From an uncultured Pelagibacteraceae bacterium (lineage in GTDB: Bacteria > Pseudomonadota > Alphaproteobacteria > Pelagibacterales > Pelagibacteraceae), in contig CACKOU010000001.1 in NCBI GenBank assembly GCA_902601895.1, forward strand, positions 62,001 to 126,000: a DNA stretch of 64,000 nt, given 5' to 3'. Under the pieces are notes generated by a model. The model did not search any database and was not told the DNA's origin. It saw only the letters and a program-made list of their open reading frames with translations. The position numbers were made by a program, and so were the translations under genes. Shown in pieces: positions 62,478-64,000 of this stretch (positions within the stretch are counted from its first letter, which is position 1; each line of letters begins with the position of its first letter).

Positions 62478-62742
62478 CTTTTAACTTTAGAGTTTTTAAA
62501 TCTATAATCTCTTTTTTTTTTAATTCTTCTTCAAAATATTTTTTAGAATACTCCATTAGTTTGCTAGGTGATGTTAAATAATTATAATCTAATAAAACTA
62601 ATTCATATATATTTTCTAATGCTCTAATATCTTCCTGTATCTCAAAGATTTTTTTATCAAGTTTTTTTGTTGAATTTTTAGTGAGTGCAGTTGAAATTAT
62701 TAATAAAATTATTGGAATAAAAATAAAAAATTTTTTAAACAT
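62470..62742 (-). CDS. ftsL: Cell division protein FtsL
   Basis: A 90-residue protein with a single membrane helix at residues 4-21 and a coiled coil (about residues 26-62, KKLDKKIFEIQEDIRALENI), then a short charged tail. Sequence alone is weak evidence, but the size, layout and position between rsmH and ftsI are those of FtsL. It overlaps both neighbours by eight bases. Confidence 0.85.
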   Translation of the reverse strand: MFKKFFIFIPIILLIISTALTKNSTKKLDKKIFEIQEDIRALENIYELVLLDYNYLTSPSKLMEYSKKYFEEELKKKEIIDLKTLKLKDE

Positions 62743-63727
62743 TAAAATCTAAATTTTCTATTTCTCTAAAATGATTAAACTTATTTATAAAACTTTTAAA
62801 ATCACAACCATTATTTAGTTTATAAGCAAATCTAAGTTTTGCAGATCTTGAAGGAGGATTTATTTTAATTTCCTGAGAGGTAGGAACTATTGGTTTTTTT
62901 TTTAGCAAATTAAAATATTTTTTATCTAATGTTCTTTCAGGCAAGTATCTTGAAGTATTTTTTATCTCTGAATATTCTTTAAAGAAAAATTTAACGATTT
63001 TATCCTCAATAGAATGAAATGTAACAACAGCTAATAATCCTCCTATGGGCAAAATATTGTATGCGTTAATTAATCCATCGATTAATTCACTAATTTCTTT
63101 GTTTACAAAAATTCTAAGTGCTTGAAAAACTTTGGTTGAACTGTTTTTACTAGTTTGTTTTTTTTTTATACTTTCAATAATTTCAACAAGAATCTCAGAT
63201 TTAATACTTTTATTTTTCCTTAATTTAACAATTTTTTTTGAAATAGGTTTTGCATATTTCTCATCACCAAAATATTTAAAAATTTTAAAAAGATTTTCTT
63301 GGCTCATTCTTGATATTACATCTTTACAAGAAAAATCATTTAATCCCATTCTCATATCTAGCTCACCTTTACTTTTAAAAGATAATCCTCTTTTTAAATC
63401 AGAAATTTGGTTCAATGAGTAACCCAAATCAAAAATAATACCTCTAATATTTTTTTTTTTAATTTTATCTATTTCTGAAAATTTAATATTATTAAATTTA
63501 AATCTATTCTTGTATTTTTTATTGAATTTGGTGGCAATAGTTTTAACAGCATTGTCTCTATCTATAGCAATTACATTATTAGAACTGTCTTCTAAGATTT
63601 TCTCAGAGTAACCACCTGATCCAAAAGTACAGTCAATAAATGTGCCACCATAAAGAGGGGAAATAATACTAATTAGTTCATTTAGTAGTACTGGAAAATG
63701 TTTTTCCAGATTTATGGTGGCATTCAT
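62735..63727 (-). CDS. rsmH: 16S rRNA (cytosine-1402-N4)-methyltransferase
   Basis: A 330-residue protein that methylates C1402 in the decoding centre. Motifs are HFPVLLNELISIISP, the SAM site FIDCTFGSGGYSEKIL, FDLGYSLNQISDLKRGLSF, ALRIFVNKEISEL and VTFHSIEDKIVK. Usually it begins the dcw cluster after mraZ; here it lies 18 bases after the ftsZ stop. It overlaps ftsL by eight bases. Confidence 0.95.
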   Translation of the reverse strand: MNATINLEKHFPVLLNELISIISPLYGGTFIDCTFGSGGYSEKILEDSSNNVIAIDRDNAVKTIATKFNKKYKNRFKFNNIKFSEIDKIKKKNIRGIIFDLGYSLNQISDLKRGLSFKSKGELDMRMGLNDFSCKDVISRMSQENLFKIFKYFGDEKYAKPISKKIVKLRKNKSIKSEILVEIIESIKKKQTSKNSSTKVFQALRIFVNKEISELIDGLINAYNILPIGGLLAVVTFHSIEDKIVKFFFKEYSEIKNTSRYLPERTLDKKYFNLLKKKPIVPTSQEIKINPPSRSAKLRFAYKLNNGCDFKSFINKFNHFREIENLDFNV

Positions 63728-63745
63728 TTATTTTTTTGAAGACCA

Positions 63746-64000
63746 TTAATTTTTTTGTCTTCTCAAAAATGCTGGAATTTCTAAATCATCTTCCTCTGAA
63801 TTATTCTCATCAGATGCACTTATAACCTCTTCATTAATATCAGAGTTAAATAGTTCAGGTGTATCTTCATCGCTCAATTGAAAATTTTCTAAACCATTAT
63901 TAAAAGATTTCTCCTCGTCAGTTTTAATTTCTAATTCAGTGCTTTCTGTGTTGTTAGCTGAGATTTCTAAATTTTTTTCCAAATTTTCAGTTTTTTTCTC
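63746..64000 (-). CDS. ftsZ: FtsZ, C-terminal end only (window edge)
   Basis: The last 84 codons of a gene entering from the right edge; the frame is open to base 64000. It is an acidic, disordered linker rich in Asn, Glu and Ser, ending in EDDLEIPAFLRRQKN. The IPAFLRRQ peptide is the FtsZ C-terminal conserved peptide that binds FtsA, in its alphaproteobacterial form. The GTPase domain lies beyond the window. Its location upstream of rsmH is unusual, since ftsZ normally follows ftsA at the other end of the cluster. Confidence 0.9.
   Translation of the reverse strand, partial: EKKTENLEKNLEISANNTESTELEIKTDEEKSFNNGLENFQLSDEDTPELFNSDINEEVISASDENNSEEDDLEIPAFLRRQKN

Overview
The window is chromosomal DNA of a streamlined, very AT-rich marine alphaproteobacterium, almost certainly SAR11 (Pelagibacterales). 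The grounds are strong A/T codon bias with long poly-A/T tracts, intergenic gaps of at most about 210 bases, many overlapping gene ends, a proteorhodopsin next to a ferredoxin and its reductase, a TRAP transporter, the alphaproteobacterial gene order lpxC-bamD-ligA, and the FtsZ C-terminal peptide type of that class. I see no rRNA, tRNA, CRISPR array, insertion sequence, phage gene or obvious pseudogene. No stretch over 300 bases lacks a gene. The evidence is the sequence plus family knowledge; no database search was run.

Layout. (1) 1-6115: a DMT permease (cut by the left edge), the three 5-oxoprolinase subunits (pxpC, pxpB, and divergent pxpA), a secreted TPR protein and a TRAP transporter (dctP-dctQ-dctM) with a terminator after dctP. 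(2) 6228-18274: a TerC-like membrane protein, a glyoxalase, GMP synthesis (guaA and a guaB lacking its CBS module), rlmE, a glycosyltransferase, phosphatidylethanolamine synthesis (pssA, psd), icd, a GT9-like transferase and alaS. (3) 18340-29596: a TPR-methyltransferase, recA, an operon of cupin, GFA protein, glycerate-kinase-like protein and TolC, then umuDC with a likely SOS box. An envelope sugar-transfer operon follows (ArnT-like transferase, a 34-residue membrane peptide, GT2, secreted histidine phosphatase). (4) 29670-44543: dksA, a GST/ferredoxin reductase/ferredoxin operon, proteorhodopsin with blue-type tuning, prpE, an SMR exporter, pyrC, ygfZ, a MazG-like hydrolase, fumC, an AsmA-like protein, a UvrD-type helicase and an Xaa-Pro aminopeptidase. 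(5) 44532-64000: a division and cell wall (dcw) cluster on the minus strand, transcribed right to left: ftsZ (C-terminal end only), rsmH, ftsL, ftsI, a murE-murF fusion, mraY, murD, ftsW, murG, murC, murB, ddl, ftsQ, ftsA, lpxC, bamD, ligA.

How the genes work together. The dcw block makes lipid II from UDP-MurNAc precursors (MurB/C/D/EF/G, MraY, Ddl), polymerises it at the septum (FtsW/FtsI with FtsQ/L/A/Z), and supplies lipid A (LpxC) and outer membrane assembly (BamD). Proteorhodopsin would supply a light-driven proton gradient; the adjacent ferredoxin and reductase are a separate redox unit. RecA and UmuDC form a small SOS module, each with a GTTC-N7-GTTC-like candidate operator.

The best leads for something new are the 34-residue membrane peptide inside the ArnT/GT2/phosphatase operon, the structured sequence upstream of proteorhodopsin, the SOS-type operators, the CBS-less IMP dehydrogenase, and the rearranged dcw cluster (ftsZ at the head, MurE-MurF fused, no recN).
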